Origin: Brachypterus glaber
Taxonomy: Eukaryota > Arthropoda > Insecta > Coleoptera > Kateretidae
Direction: 5' to 3'
Length of the DNA stretch: 64,000 nucleotides
NCBI GenBank assembly: GCA_958510825.1
Contig: OY294044.1
Span: 87,644,550-87,708,549 of the forward strand
Part shown: in pieces, positions 12,084-25,102 of the stretch
Layout of the letters: each line of letters begins with the position of its first letter
How positions within the stretch are numbered: the first letter of the stretch is position 1
Notes under the pieces: model-generated
What the model was told of the DNA's origin: nothing
Databases searched by the model: none
The model's input: only the letters and a program-made list of their open reading frames with translations
Made by a program: the position numbers and the translations under genes

Positions 12084-12613
12084 GGAAGCGTTCAAGTATT
12101 ACGTAACGCGCTAGGGGGGGGTGGGGGGTCTCGAAAACGTTACGCCGCGTTACAGAGGGGGGGGGGGGGGTGGGTGTCAGTAAAAATGTAACGTAACACA
12201 TAAAAAATTATAAACTTATAAAATGTTTATTGGATCACTTTTTTTAACAATGATCTAGGCTTAAAGAGACGGATTCCTTGCAAATTTTATTGCACACGGC
12301 GTGGTTAACAGTTAACTAAAACCTCTAAACAAAAACAATTAGAGATGGAAAACCATAGCCAATAACCGGTTTTCGGTTAACGGGTTTCGGAAATTACATC
12401 AGACCGGTTTTGGGTTAAAACACGGAAGCAATAACCGGTTAAAAACCGGTTTAAACCATAAATCAAAATTTCCTTTTATTTTTTTTACTTTTTGTAAAAT
12501 GTTACGTAACAAATGGGGGGTGGGGTGGGGGGTCTCGAAAATGTTACGCCGCGTTACATGGGGGGGGGGTCAAAAATGGCAAAATTTTGCGTTACGTAAT
12601 ACTTGAACGCTCC
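12084..12613. mobile_element. Harbinger-like MITE with G-runs (copy 1)
   Basis: The ends are GGAAGCGTTCAAGTATTACG and CGTAATACTTGAACGCTCCC, with long G-runs next to both TIRs and internal TTACGCCGCGTTAC. The middle contains repeated ACCGGTT motifs (12366-12454). The duplicate at 20424-20952 is one G shorter in the first G-run. A left-end relative without the ACCGGTT part is at 44110-44272. Confidence 0.8.
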
Positions 12614-13707
12614 CAAAGTGTCAGTGGAAATCGAAAAAAATCCTTTGAAAAAGTATAAGTCGCTGGGTTTAAACAGTAGCGTGAATGTTTAAAGAAGAAA
12701 ATAAAAAGGCATGGTCGTGAAACAATAATAATATACAAAATGTAGCGGATAAAAAAATTTATTTAACAGTATAAATCGCTCGTTAGATTTTAAAACATTT
12801 TATTTAGTACCTTAACGCTTTTATTTCTGTAATTGTAAGTTTTACAATAAAACTATGTTTTGTGAGAACCTCGGTGAAAAAAATTTTTAACACTACATTT
12901 TTATTTCCACTGAAACGTTTTCTATTTTTCAAAATCAATACTTTAATTTTTTTACAGATTTCTATTTTAATAGACTATTATTTCTATTATAATAGACTAT
13001 AATAGTCTATCCTGTATGAAAATTATACCGAATAAACGGCCCAAGTGCTTATCATCTCTGATTACAATCAAAAATTAATAATTATTATTACAGATTAGCG
13101 ATATTTGTGACCTTTTAGCCTGATTTCGACGCAGTTAAAATTCGATTTTATTAGCTCTCGGATTTCATGTTTCAAAATGTTTTATAAAAAAAAGTATACC
13201 TATATTTATTTAATATTTTATATTTTAAATTGAATTCCCAAAATAACAAAAACAACTAAAATCGTGACTTCTTTATTATTTTGGTGATTGAAACTAAAGG
13301 TTTCTGGTCTTGTGGATTCAGAACAGGTAAAATAGAAAATTATATCTACTTAAAAACCTTTTTCAATAAATCCTTTGTAATCTGAAATAAAATTCTTGCA
13401 CCATAAAAAAATCTCCGAACATCGTAAATCGTTTTTTTAGAAACGGTTTTTACCTGTTTAGAATGGATACCTAGGATTAACATTTCTTCACCATAATTAC
13501 CTTTATTTAAGGGATTAAGTACTAATCAAATACATGTTTATACCCTTTTCACGACCTGATCATCTGTCTTTTAAAGTCCTAGAGAGCATACCGAAACTAG
13601 CCTTCTTTTCCTTCTATTTTTTATAATTTTTAAAAGATTTGAGCCGTTTTATTTTTGAAGGATTTTTTTTTCAAAAGCAGTAGGTTTCTTCCTCTTCCTC
13701 TCACATG

Positions 13708-14204
13708 TAGGGTTGCCAACCGTATTGTGTCACAATTTTTTTTAAAGATCAAACTTAATAATTAATAATAAAGCTCTTATGATTCAATTTGAATCAAATG
13801 TGCGTGGTTCAGCAAAAACAAAGCATTTATTTTATGTTTTTTATTAATTAACATAGAAATGTACAATGCATCGGAAGCCGCAAAAATTCAAAAAGCGATT
13901 TTTTTGCTAATATGCCTTTTCGCTGAACCAAATTGTAAAGTTGTATTTTAGCATAACTGCGAAGGCTTAAGCAAAGAAAGACGGGGTAGGGAGTTAATAC
14001 AACGCGGCCTGCCCGCATGTGTCGGCCACAACGGCGTTGTGACAACGCTTTCAGTCTCGAATACAAAGCTGTGGTAGGAGTATGTTATTTTTTTGCCTGT
14101 TTTTACAAATTGCTGCAATGTTAATAATTTGATATAAGTAGTTTCGTTTTTTTCTAGAGACCTATGTCCTTTATTTTAATGATTTTAATGAGTTGGTAAC
14201 CCTA
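13708..14204. mobile_element. hAT-like element with TAGGGTTGCCAACC ends (copy 1)
   Basis: The left end TAGGGTTGCCAACC and right end GAGTTGGTAACCCTA are inverted repeats of the kind seen in hAT elements. An 8-bp TSD is not preserved (CTCACATG vs CTCATCGA share only CTCA). The interior has higher GC than its surroundings. A 72-codon minus-strand frame at 13848-14066 has no recognisable transposase motif. The duplicate is at about 22047-22543. Confidence 0.55.
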
Positions 14205-14369
14205 CTCATCGATAGGATACTCCTTTTTTAAATAGATTTGATAAAAAATACTCGAAAAATACACTGCTCAGTAAAAACGCTTTCCCATTTTTCACCTCCG
14301 CGCGTGAAATGGATTTTTTATTATCAGATTCACTTTCAGAAACCTCAAAAACCATATATTAATGTTTAC

Positions 14370-15395
14370 GAAAACATTGTAATTATTTAAAAAAGCACTA
14401 CTGCACATGGTATATTTTTATATGTTAACCAGAATGCTTTTGCTTAGCTGGCATTAATAAAGTATTCTATTCCATTTTGCGCATTCGTATGTATTCTTTT
14501 TTTAAGTGTTTAAAAACACTTCTGCGCATGGATATGTTCCACCAAACAATACTGCGCATAAATATGTTCCACCATTAGATCATAATATATTATATACATA
14601 GATGCGCCTTGAAATGTTTACATTGCTATATCCAGGTAGATTTCACCATCCCGCTTCTGGTCACCACCCACCGCTATAGTGCTTTGTTGACAAATATGTT
14701 ATACTTCACCTCCGCACAACCTCACCGCTATAGTGGTTTGTTACAATGGAGCTCCCTACAACTAGAATTATGAAACAAAAGACGTCTACCCTATCTCTAT
14801 CTCATTTGTGCTACACTTTCCAGCCAACCAAATAAATACTGTATTTGTTTTTCATACAACAAATACTGTATTTATTTGGTTGGCCGGAAAGTGTAGCAGT
14901 GAGCTGCACGAACGAACATAGCTAATGTGAATCCGTAGAATAAGATAATTCTACTAAAATTTAGATGGCGCCAGTAATTTCTTTAATATAGTTACACTTT
15001 TCGCCCGGCCAAGTAAATATTGTATTTGTTCAACAAAGAACAAATACAGAATTTGTTTGGTTGGGTCGAAGTGGGAGTGTATGTATGTATTCTATCCTTT
15101 TTGGGTAGAACTTTTGTCCCTGTCTAATCTAACGGGAGAAATCTTCATTGGCTTTGTATATGTTCTACATAAAACAAATCAACATTAATGCCATATCTAT
15201 GTATATATGATCTAATGTTCCACCAAACACCTACAAGTGTGCATGGTTTATTTGTATATATTTGCCAGAACACTTTTGCGTATTCGTCTGTATTATTAAA
15301 CCGTTATGCGCAAAAATATGTTTCATCAAACACTACTGCGCCTGATACATTTGTATATGTTTTCCAGAACACAAAATTTTGTACACCTTTAGGAG
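14370..15395. repeat. Dispersed ACTRCGCATNNATATGTTCCACC units
   Basis: Degenerate units with CTGCGCATG, ATATGTTCCACCAAACA and CCAGAACAC recur at 14395-14575 and 15210-15375 within each copy of the large duplication. The middle part, which lacks these units, holds two hairpins. Confidence 0.6.
14810..14901. repeat. Near-perfect long hairpin (copy 1)
   Basis: The arm GTGCTACACTTTCCAGCCAA continues CCAAATAAATACTGTATTTG. The inverted arm reads CAAATACTGTATTTATTTGG then TTGGCCGGAAAGTGTAGCAG, with a loop of about 10 bases. A related, more diverged hairpin follows at 14992-15075. Duplicates lie near 23165-23256 and 23347-23430. Confidence 0.85.
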
Positions 15396-15397
15396 GA

Positions 15398-15530
15398 AAT
15401 CTTCAAAGATTTCTTCGTAACCTTAAAAGATTTCCTCCGAAAAGGAAAAAATCTTTAAAGATTTCCTCGTAACCTTCAAAGATTTCTTCCAATTTGTACA
15501 CCTGAATTCCTCTGCGGTTTACCCCTCGTC
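15398..15530. repeat. AAATCTTNAAAGATTTC palindromic repeats
   Basis: Three to four short palindromes (GGAAATCTTCAAAGATTTC and variants) are spaced by CTTCGTAACC and bounded by TTTGTACACCT on both sides. A GCGGTTTACCCCTCG sequence follows, resembling the right end of the 24269-25102 element. Confidence 0.65.
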
Positions 15531-15960
15531 TATAACTTATTTATTTTTGTTTTATTTTTCCAAATTTGGTACTATTAATCTTTAAAATAAATTTTTCCTG
15601 AAAAAAATTACTTAATCCTAGTTTTTCTTCTATTTTCGATTTTTTAAATTTTTGCCTAGATAACTTTTTTATTTTTGGTGGGATGGTTTTTATTTACAAC
15701 AGGCTTTGCGCTCTTACCAAGACTGACTTTAACTAAAAATTTAAGGTCGTTTGAATTTTTCTTTCTTATCGTGTGGACCAAAAAACGTGACAGAGACTAA
15801 CGGATATTTATTTAAGTTTTTTAGAATTGCATATCACGCACACTGGTACAAAAATTTTCAATGTTAGACAATTTTTTTTCTTTTTGGGGTCCGAAATAAA
15901 CGTATAATACAAAGGACTACTGCGAGGGGCTGACCGCGAGGAAATCTTTTGTACAAGCCA

Positions 15961-16098
15961 AAGGAACTCAGGAGGAAACTGGAGGAACTCAGGAGGAACT
16001 CCGAGGAACTCTGGAGGAACTCTGGAGGAACTCCGAGGAACTCTTTGCAAAAAGGAGGAACTCTGGAGGAACTCTTTACAAAATGGAGGAACTCTTTG
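15961..16098. repeat. GAGGAACTC minisatellite, truncated copy
   Basis: About twelve variants of a 9-12 bp unit (GAGGAACTC, GGAGGAACTCTG) are followed by TTTACAAAATG. The array is cut at 16098, where the second segmental copy begins. Open frames here in several phases (EELRRNSEELWRNS on one strand) are products of the repeat, not genes. Confidence 0.9.
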
Positions 16099-19000
16099 TC
16101 ACTTGTCAAATTATTTTCTTGTAAATGTCATTAAAATTTTTAATAAAAATATGAATTCCTAAGCTATTTATTGGATAAAACCTTGTATGGCACTTATGGG
16201 CAATATCTTACATTACCCACTATGGGCAATATCTTACTTTACCCACTAGTACCATAAATAACTATTTTAATATGAACAAATAAACTTGGTAAACAATTTC
16301 TTATCATTACGCATTTTTTTTTAAACCAAAACATATTGTTCTCATTTAGCACAAAACTTACCTTTAAAACACTATCCTTTTTTAAAAAGTTTTAAAACAA
16401 ATTTTATTTTAAGAAAAATGTTAGGAATGTGTGTGCAAGTGAGAGTCCCGTTATAGCCACGCACTCCTTATAACGCTTTTGATGGAAAGAAGAGAGCGCG
16501 AATGATTCCTACCCCTTTCGTCGGAGACTTTGTTTCGTGCGGAGAACTATATAAAATTATGCATTTGCTGTTTTAAAGTTCAAAGTTAAAGCAAAAATTA
16601 ATTTCACAATTTCTTTTAAAATTCTGGTACGGATAGCCGGTAATAATTATTATCCGTACCGGAAACCTTTTTTACAGTGTACAGCGGGTACCGAGTTGGG
16701 TATCTATTTTGTTTACGTAAAATATCCTAAATGTTTACCTTAAAATGGTTTTACCTTGACAATAACCTTCTACATTGAAAGCACCTGTTGAATAGTCTGC
16801 GCAACCTGTATTTTTGAAATGCAATGTAATTTGTATACACGCAAAGCAAACGTTTTTTTAGCCGACTATTTGTTATCGAAGAGTTCACATGAAATACTTA
16901 AAATAATATCATGTTTTTAATGGTATTTGGAACTCGAAATTTTAGATAACACTATTCAACAAATTTTAACTAAAAAATCCTAGGATACCCATTTTCAAAA
17001 ATATTGTGTAGTTTTCCAAAATTGGGATTATCTCGAAAACGGTGCTTAGTAGAGTAGGGGCGACCGGGGCTAATTGTCGCACTTTTCATTCAGTCAGTTT
17101 TTTCCTTTATTTTTATTTTTTTTTAATTGACTAAATGGTAATTTTAACTGCATGTTTTAGTAATATTATTTAAAGAAAAAACATGGAAAAAATTATAGGT
17201 TATTAGAGTAATGATTTTTTTGTGGCACTTAAAGTATATTTTTTTGAAGAAATATAAAGGCATATATAAAACTTATAAATTAATAAGACATGTGCCATCC
17301 CAAAAGTCGACTGTTGTCTAACTTTTCACTCTTGTGCCAAAATCGTCAACTTTATAATTGAATATTTTTTCGATTTTTTTTTAATTTAATTTATTTTAAT
17401 AAACGATTTTATTTGCTGTCCTGTTTCACTTTTTAACACAGTTTTGAATAAAAAAATGCGAAAAAGGAAATGTTATACAATGAACATACCTCCAGATCAT
17501 ACGACAACTAGCCCCAAACCAAATGCGATAACTAGCCCCTGCGATGTAACTCGGGGTTGGTTTGTGGTGGGTGGCTGGTATAAGTTGTCGAGTAAATAAT
17601 GAAAATACGGTTTATGAGTCAGGTTGGTTTATTTTCACACTTGGTTATTTATTTTGTAAGACTATAAAAATATATCTTCGCAGAAGTCGGTAACTTACCT
17701 ATAAAAATAAAAAAAGTCCATATGACCAGAAAGTTCACTAGCATGTCAAAGAATGAATTAAATGCAAATGAACGAAATTCGTCGCAGCTATCGCAGAAAA
17801 AGTATGCTATAGTTTTTTGTACGGCTGGGACAAAAAACTCAAAATAAACGATATTTTCAAGTAAAATTTAAAAGTAGTATAGGTGGGTACACCTAGTGTG
17901 TATGGGTTAAATTACCGTTGGATGGTGGTAGACTTCTAGTTTTGCTACACCCCAGTGGTCAATTTTACGTTATGTATCAAGTACTTTCTAATTAACGAAT
18001 AAACACTGCTAAATGACAATTACAAGAAATAATATACACCTTAAACTATTAATATACATATAATTTTCACATCTTAATATTTTAAATCACTCACATTATT
18101 TTTGTGGCATCTTGACAAGTGCGACAACGTGCCCCGTCACAGGGACGTTGTCGTGGCACTTAAAGTATATTTTTTTGAAGAAATATAAAGGCATATATAA
18201 AACTTATAAATAAATAACTAATAAGACATGTGCCTTCCCAAACGCCGATTGTTATCTAACTTTTCACTCTTGTGCCAAAATCGTCAACTTTATAATTGAA
18301 TAATATTTTTGCGATTTTTTTTTAATTTAATTTAATAAACGATTATCCAGTTTTGAATAAAAAAATGCGATAACTATCCCCAAACCAAATACGACAACTA
18401 GCCCCTGCGATGTAACTCGGGGTTAGTTTGTGGTGGGTGGCTGGTATAAGTTGTCGAGTAAATAATGAAAATACGGTTTATGAGTCAGGTTGGTTTATTT
18501 TCACACTTGGTTATTTATTTTGTAAGACTATAAAAATATATCTTCGCAGAAGTCGGTAACTTACCTATAAAAATAAAAAAAGTCCAAATGACCAGAAAGT
18601 TCACTAGCATGTCAAAGAATGAATTAAATGCAAATGAACGAAATTCGTCGCAGCTATCGCAGAAAAAGTATGCTATAGTTTTTTGTTCGGCTTGGACAAA
18701 AAACTCAAAATAAATGATATTTTCAAGTAAAATTTAAAGGTAGAATAGGTAGGGACACTTAGTGTGTATGAGTTAAATTACCGTTGGATGAAGGTAGACT
18801 TATAGTTTTGCTATACCCCAGTGGTCAATTTTACGTTACGTATCAAGTACTTTCTAATTAACAAATTTCTTGGATTATCTCGCTGCTCTTTCAAATTATT
18901 GCTTTTAATTTTACGAATGATAAATGGCACTTTTGTAACGTAGAGGTTAATCTCGGTTTGGTGTAGAAAACTATTTTACTTTTTGAGATATAAGCACTTC

Positions 19001-22000
19001 GACAACTTACCCCTGCGCAACTAGCCCCGGTCACCCCTACTTTTATTTATCAGGCTAGTAACTAGGCATAAGGTAGAATCAGAATCCGTTGACAAAACCC
19101 AGGCATTTTCAATGCCAAAAAACTTGTCTGGATTAGTGTAGGGATTTTTCACGCGCGATACTAAGGTCGACAAAACCCGCAGAATGTCGAGAGTCTGAAA
19201 ATCAAGACTCTCACAAGACAAGACAAGAGGTTGATAGTCGAGACTGTGTTTGTTTCGGGTTGGCATTACAGTTTTCGCCATGTTTAAATTTCTAAGAACA
19301 AATATTGTTTTGATAGATTTTATAGTCATGTCTTCTCTTTTTCACTGCAACTAACCAAGCCACAATTTTAACGCGGTAGAAAATAACATAAACACAACAT
19401 TTTGTAAAAAATTAACCTTTAAGCGACTTTGACATTTGCACGGGAAACGTCAAGAGATAGGCTTTTGTCTGTTGCCAACCCAAAAGAAAGAAAAGTAGAG
19501 ACCTCTTATATAAGAACACGCAAAATGCGTGTGATTATGAGCTTATAAGAGTCGCAAAATAGAAAAACGTATATTTATTTATCATTAAAAAAGGGCTGTC
19601 TTACTATTTCTGTCACGGGTTGTACATGTGGACAACTAGGGCATGCAAGTCCCAGAATCAACGAACTTTCAAAGAAATTAATTTTTAAAAGTTATACAAA
19701 ATAAAGTGCAACATCTATGGGCTGTTTTTAAGCAAGATAGTAAATTAAAAATCGCACAGTGAATATTTTCAAAACAAATTCGAATATTGGATGTGCGAAT
19801 ATACTGCGTAGTTTATTTTATAAAACATTACTATATTCTATACACAAGCATATACTATTCAAACCTGTAAAAATATTTACTGTGCGATTTTTAATTTACT
19901 ATCTTGCTTGAAAAAACGACCATAGTCCACCTTTCGGAGACATTTCTAGTAATATTTTTAATAATATAACTGATATTTAAAAACTTAACTTACTTAACCA
20001 TTAAGGCACTTCTGAGTGCATTCCTTATAAATCTACGCACTTTTGTTTATTAAATATTTAAAACCAAAGAAAGAATTTTTTATTTTTTACATTCTTCAAC
20101 ATAAACGAGTGAACTAGATTCTAATTTATTAATTCATTCTTAATAATATAGGCCAAAAATCAATGTCAATAATCTATCAATAAATATAAGTTTATGAGAA
20201 TATAAACACAATAAAAAGATAATTAAAATATAATAATCAAAAAGCTTTTGTTTAAATACCTATAATTACACTAGCTTACAAATTTAATCTTTTTTTTGCC
20301 TAATGTTAAAATGTTAAAAAGACCCCATACAGATAATTGGGCCGTTTTCTCGGTACACTAGGGTATACTACTGGAATCTGTAAAAAAAACTTATAAAGTT
20401 TTGATTTTGACAAAAGGAAAAAAGGAAGCGTTCAAGTATTACGTAACGCGCTAGGGGGGGGTGGGGGGTCTCGAAAACGTTACGCCGCGTTACAGAGGGG
20501 GGGGGGGGGTGGGTGTCAGTAAAAATGTAACGTAACACATAAAAAATTATAAACTTATAAAATGTTTATTGGATCACTTTTTTTAACAATGATCTAGGCT
20601 TAAAGAGACGGATTCCTTGCAAATTTTATTGCACACGGCGTGGTTAACAGTTAACTAAAACCTCTAAACAAAAACAATTAGAGATGGAAAACCATAGCCA
20701 ATAACCGGTTTTCGGTTAACGGGTTTCGGAAATTACATCAGACCGGTTTTGGGTTAAAACACGGAAGCAATAACCGGTTAAAAACCGGTTTAAACCATAA
20801 ATCAAAATTTCCTTTTATTTTTTTTACTTTTTGTAAAATGTTACGTAACAAATGGGGGGTGGGGTGGGGGGTCTCGAAAATGTTACGCCGCGTTACATGG
20901 GGGGGGGGTCAAAAATGGCAAAATTTTGCGTTACGTAATACTTGAACGCTCCCAAAGTGTCAGTGGAAATCAAAAAAAATCCTTTGAAAAAGTATAAGTC
21001 GCTGGGTTTAAACAGTAGCGTGAATGTTTAAAGAAGAAAATAAAAAGGCATGGTCGTGAAACAATAATAATATACAAAATGTAGCGGATAAAAAAATTTA
21101 TTTAACAGTATAAATCGCTCGTTAGATTTTAAAACATTTTATTTAGTACCTTAACGCTTTTATTTCTGTAATTGTAAGTTTTACAATAAAACTATGTTTT
21201 GTGAGAACCTCGGTGAAAAAAATTTTTAACACTACATTTTTATTTCCACTGAAACGTTTTCTATTTTTCAAAATCAATACTTTAATTTTTTTACAGATTT
21301 CTATTTTAATAGACTATTATTTCTATTATAATAGACTATAATAGTCTATCCTGTATGAAAATTATACCGAATAAACGGCCCAAGTGCTTATCATCTCTGA
21401 TTACAATCAAAAATTAATAATTATTATTACAGATTAGCGATATTTGTGACCTTTTAGCCTGATTTCGACGCAGTTAAAATTCGATTTTATTAGCTCTCGG
21501 ATTTCATGTTTCAAAATGTTTTATAAAAAAAAGTATACCTATATTTATTTAATATTTTATATTTTAAATTGAATTCCCAAAATAACAAAAACAACTAAAA
21601 TCGTGACTTCTTTATTATTTTGGTGATTGAAACTAAAGGTTTCTGGTCTTGTGGATTCAGAACAGGTAAAATAGAAAATTATATCTACTTAAAAACCTTT
21701 TTCAATAAATCCTTTGTAATCTGAAATAAAATTCTTGCACCATAAAAAAATCTCCGAACATCGTAAATCGTTTTTTTAGAAACGGTTTTTACCTGTTTAG
21801 AATGGATACCTAGGATTAACATTTCTTCACCATAATTACCTTTATTTAAGGGATTAAGTACTAATCAAATACATGTTTATACCCTTTTCACGACCTGATC
21901 ATCTGTCTTTTAAAGTCCTAGAGAGCATACCGAAACTAGCCTTCTTTTCCTTCTATTTTTTATAATTTTTAAAAGATTTGAGCCGTTTTATTTTTGAAGG

Positions 22001-24453
22001 ATTTTTTTTTCAAAAGCAGTAGGTTTCTTCCTCTTCCTCTCACATGTAGGGTTGCCAACCGTATTGTGTCACAATTTTTTTTAAAGATCAAACTTAATAA
22101 TTAATAATAAAGCTCTTATGATTCAATTTGAATCAAATGTGCGTGGTTCAGCAAAAACAAAGCATTTATTTTATGTTTTTTATTAATTAACATAGAAATG
22201 TACAATGCATCGGAAGCCGCAAAAATTCAAAAAGCGATTTTTTTGCTAATATGCCTTTTCGCTGAACCAAATTGTAAAGTTGTATTTTAGCATAACTGCG
22301 AAGGCTTAAGCAAAGAAAGACGGGGTAGGGAGTTAATACAACGCGGCCTGCCCGCATGTGTCGGCCACAACGGCGTTGTGACAACGCTTTCAGTCTCGAA
22401 TACAAAGCTGTGGTAGGAGTATGTTATTTTTTTGCCTGTTTTTACAAATTGCTGCAATGTTAATAATTTGATATAAGTAGTTTCGTTTTTTTCTAGAGAC
22501 CTATGTCCTTTATTTTAATGATTTTAATGAGTTGGTAACCCTACTCATCGATAGGATACTCCTTTTTTAAATAGATTTGATAAAAAATACTCGAAAAATA
22601 CACTGCTCAGTAAAAACGCTTTCCCATTTTTCACCTCCGCGCGTGAAATGGATTTTTTATTATCAGATTCACTTTCAGAAACCTCAAAAACCATATATTA
22701 ATGTTTACGAAAACATTGTAATTATTTAAAAAAGCACTACTGCACATGGTATATTTTTATATGTTAACCAGAATGCTTTTGCTTAGCTGGCATTAATAAA
22801 GTATTCTATTCCATTTTGCGCATTCGTATGTATTCTTTTTTTAAGTGTTTAAAAACACTTCTGCGCATGGATATGTTCCACCAAACAATACTGCGCATAA
22901 ATATGTTCCACCATTAGATCATAATATATTATATACATAGATGCGCCTTGAGTCCACGTCAAACCGAAATGTTTACATTGCTATATCCAGGTAGATTTCA
23001 CCATCCCGCTTCTGGTCACCACCCACCGCTATAGTGCTTTGTTGACAAATATGTTATACTTCACCTCCGCACAACCTCACCGCTATAGTGGTTTGTTACA
23101 ATGGAGCTCCCTACAACTAGAATTATGAAACAAAAGACGTCTACCCTATCTCTATCTCATTTGTGCTACACTTTCCAGCCAACCAAATAAATACTGTATT
23201 TGTTTTTCATACAACAAATACTGTATTTATTTGGTTGGCCGGAAAGTGTAGCAGTGAGCTGCACGAACGAACATAGCTAATGTGAATCCGTAGAATAAGA
23301 TAATTCTACTAAAATTTAGATGGCGCCAGTAATTTCTTTAATATAGTTACACTTTTCGCCCGGCCAAGTAAATATTGTATTTGTTCAACAAAGAACAAAT
23401 ACAGAATTTGTTTGGTTGGGTCGAAGTGGGAGTGTATGTATGTATTCTATCCTTTTTGGGTAGAACTTTTGTCCCTGTCTAATCTAACGGGAGAAATCTT
23501 CATTGGCTTTGTATATGTTCTACATAAAACAAATCAACATTAATGCCATATCTATGTATATATGATCTAATGTTCCACCAAACACCTACAAGTGTGCATG
23601 GTTTATTTGTATATATTTGCCAGAACACTTTTGCGTATTCGTCTGTATTATTAAACCGTTATGCGCAAAAATATGTTTCATCAAACACTACTGCGCCTGA
23701 TACATTTGTATATGTTTTCCAGAACACAAAATTTTGTACACCTTTAGGAGGAAATCTTCAAAGATTTCTTCGTAACCTTAAAAGATTTCCTCCGAAAAGG
23801 AAAAAATCTTTAAAGATTTCCTCGTAACCTTCAAAGATTTCTTCCAATTTGTACACCTGAATTCCTCTGCGGTTTACCCCTCGTCTATAACTTATTTATT
23901 TTTGTTTTATTTTTCCAAATTTGGTACTATTAATCTTTAAAATAAATTTTTCCTGAAAAAAATTACTTAATCCTAGTTTTTCTTCTATTTTCGATTTTTT
24001 AAATTTTTGCCTAGATAACTTTTTTATTTTTGGTGGGATGGTTTTTATTTACAACAGGCTTTGCGCTCTTACCAAGACTGACTTTAACTAAAAATTTAAG
24101 GTCGTTTGAATTTTTCTTTCTTATCGTGTGGACCAAAAAACGTGACAGAGACTAACGGATATTTATTTAAGTTTTTTAGAATTGCATATCACGCACACTG
24201 GTACAAAAATTTTCAATGTTAGACAATTTTTTTTCTTTTTGGGGTCCGAAATAAACGTATAATACAAAGGACTACTGCGAGGGGCTGACCGCGAGGAAAT
24301 CTTTTGTACAAGCCAAAGGAACTCAGGAGGAAACTGGAGGAACTCAGGAGGAACTCCGAGGAACTCTGGAGGAACTCTGGAGGAACTCCGAGGAACTCTT
24401 TGCAAAAAGGAGGAACTCTGGAGGAACTCTTTACAAAATGGAGGAACTCTTTG
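16097..24453. repeat. Tandem segmental duplication, copy 2 (8,357 bp)
   Basis: This is the second copy, directly abutting the first. It starts at TGTCACTTG, 2 bp of which (TG) are shared with the sequence after the right breakpoint, so breakpoint microhomology is minimal. The right end lies in the GAGGAACTC minisatellite, which continues past 24453 into unique sequence. Only copy 2 is followed by the rest of the TIR element that holds that minisatellite. Confidence 0.97.
17057..19037. mobile_element. TA-inserting element, GGGGNGACCGGGGCTA ends (copy 2 in the segmental duplication)
   Basis: This is identical to 8717-10697, displaced by 8,340 bp. It is present because the whole block was duplicated, not through a separate insertion. 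Confidence 0.85.
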
Positions 24454-25102
24454 CAAAATGGAGGAACTCTTTGTGCAAAGAGGAACTCTTTTGTACAAAT
24501 TTCAGACGCGGTCAGAAACAATTATTATTTATTACCCATGTGGAGTGTGGATTAACCTTCGTTCTTATGTTCAAACTAGATGAGCCATTACAAACACTTT
24601 ACAAAACATCTTACCTTTGGGCGCCAATTTTTTTTTTTTTTTTGAATGAAGGGGCGCCAAGTTTGGTAGAAACCGTTAGGCGTTAGGGACAAAGCTTTTT
24701 TTTCCTGAAGGCAATCTTGGGGGGCGCCAATTTTAATTTTAATTTTTGTGTTTTTGTGTTGAAGAGGCGCCAAGTTTGGTAGAAACTGTCAGGGACAAAG
24801 CTTTTTTCTTGTGAAGGTAATTTTGGGGCGCCAATTTATTTTTGTTCTGAAGGGGCGCCAAGTAAGCTTGGTAGAAACCGTCAGGGACAAAGCTTTTTTT
24901 TTGAGGGTGCCTTATTGGCAGTAGTGCTTGCACAGCGGTAATTTCTAAGGCTTATTTGCCAAAAATTACCGAGGAACTCTTAAGGAACACAGGAGGAACT
25001 CCCAAGGAACTCCCAAGGAACTCTGGAGGAACTCCGAGGAACTCTTTGCAAAAAGGAACTCTTTTGTACAAATTTCAGACGCGGTTAACCCCTCGGACTA
25101 CT
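24269..25102. mobile_element. Complete TIR element carrying minisatellites and a GGCGCC array
   Basis: The left end ACTACTGCGAGGGGCTGACC is matched inversely by GGTTAACCCCTCGGACTACT at the right (imperfect TIR). Inside each end are GAGGAACTC arrays (24316-24494 and 24971-25064), both adjoining TTTTGTACAAATTTCAGACG. The centre is a tandem GGCGCC/AAGCTTT array. A truncated version is at 15914-16098, where the duplication breakpoint cut it. Confidence 0.65.
24620..24905. repeat. GGCGCCAAGTTTGGTAGAAA tandem repeats
   Basis: Three units of about 100 bp each contain GGCGCCAA, a T-rich spacer, GGGGCGCCAAGTTTGGTAGA, AACCGTCAGGGACAAAGC and a T-run. A related array in the opposite orientation is at 36585-36785. 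Confidence 0.85.

Larger units (their letters stand above)
7757..16096. repeat. Tandem segmental duplication, copy 1 (8,340 bp)
   Basis: This copy aligns base for base with 16097-24453. The offset is 8,340 at the start, 8,339 after a one-base poly-G difference near 12160, and 8,355 after a 16-bp indel near 14613. By eye the only other difference is one G/A substitution (12633 vs 20972). Both copies carry the same set of MITEs, hairpins and a GAGGAACTC array at the right end. The first shared bases are TGTCACTTG; the preceding bases differ (CAAC vs CTTT). Confidence 0.97.

Noticed and set aside
12343..13063. Possible hAT element from AGAGATGG with ACCGGTT words to CATCTCTG
   Set aside because: The end words are short, the flanking 8 bases differ, and its left part lies inside a clearer Harbinger-like MITE.
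15808..16134. Overlapping frames on both strands rich in SSS/EFL and EELRRNS words, and their partners at 24163-24555
   Set aside because: These are translations of the GAGGAACTC minisatellite, open in several frames at once because the unit lacks stops.
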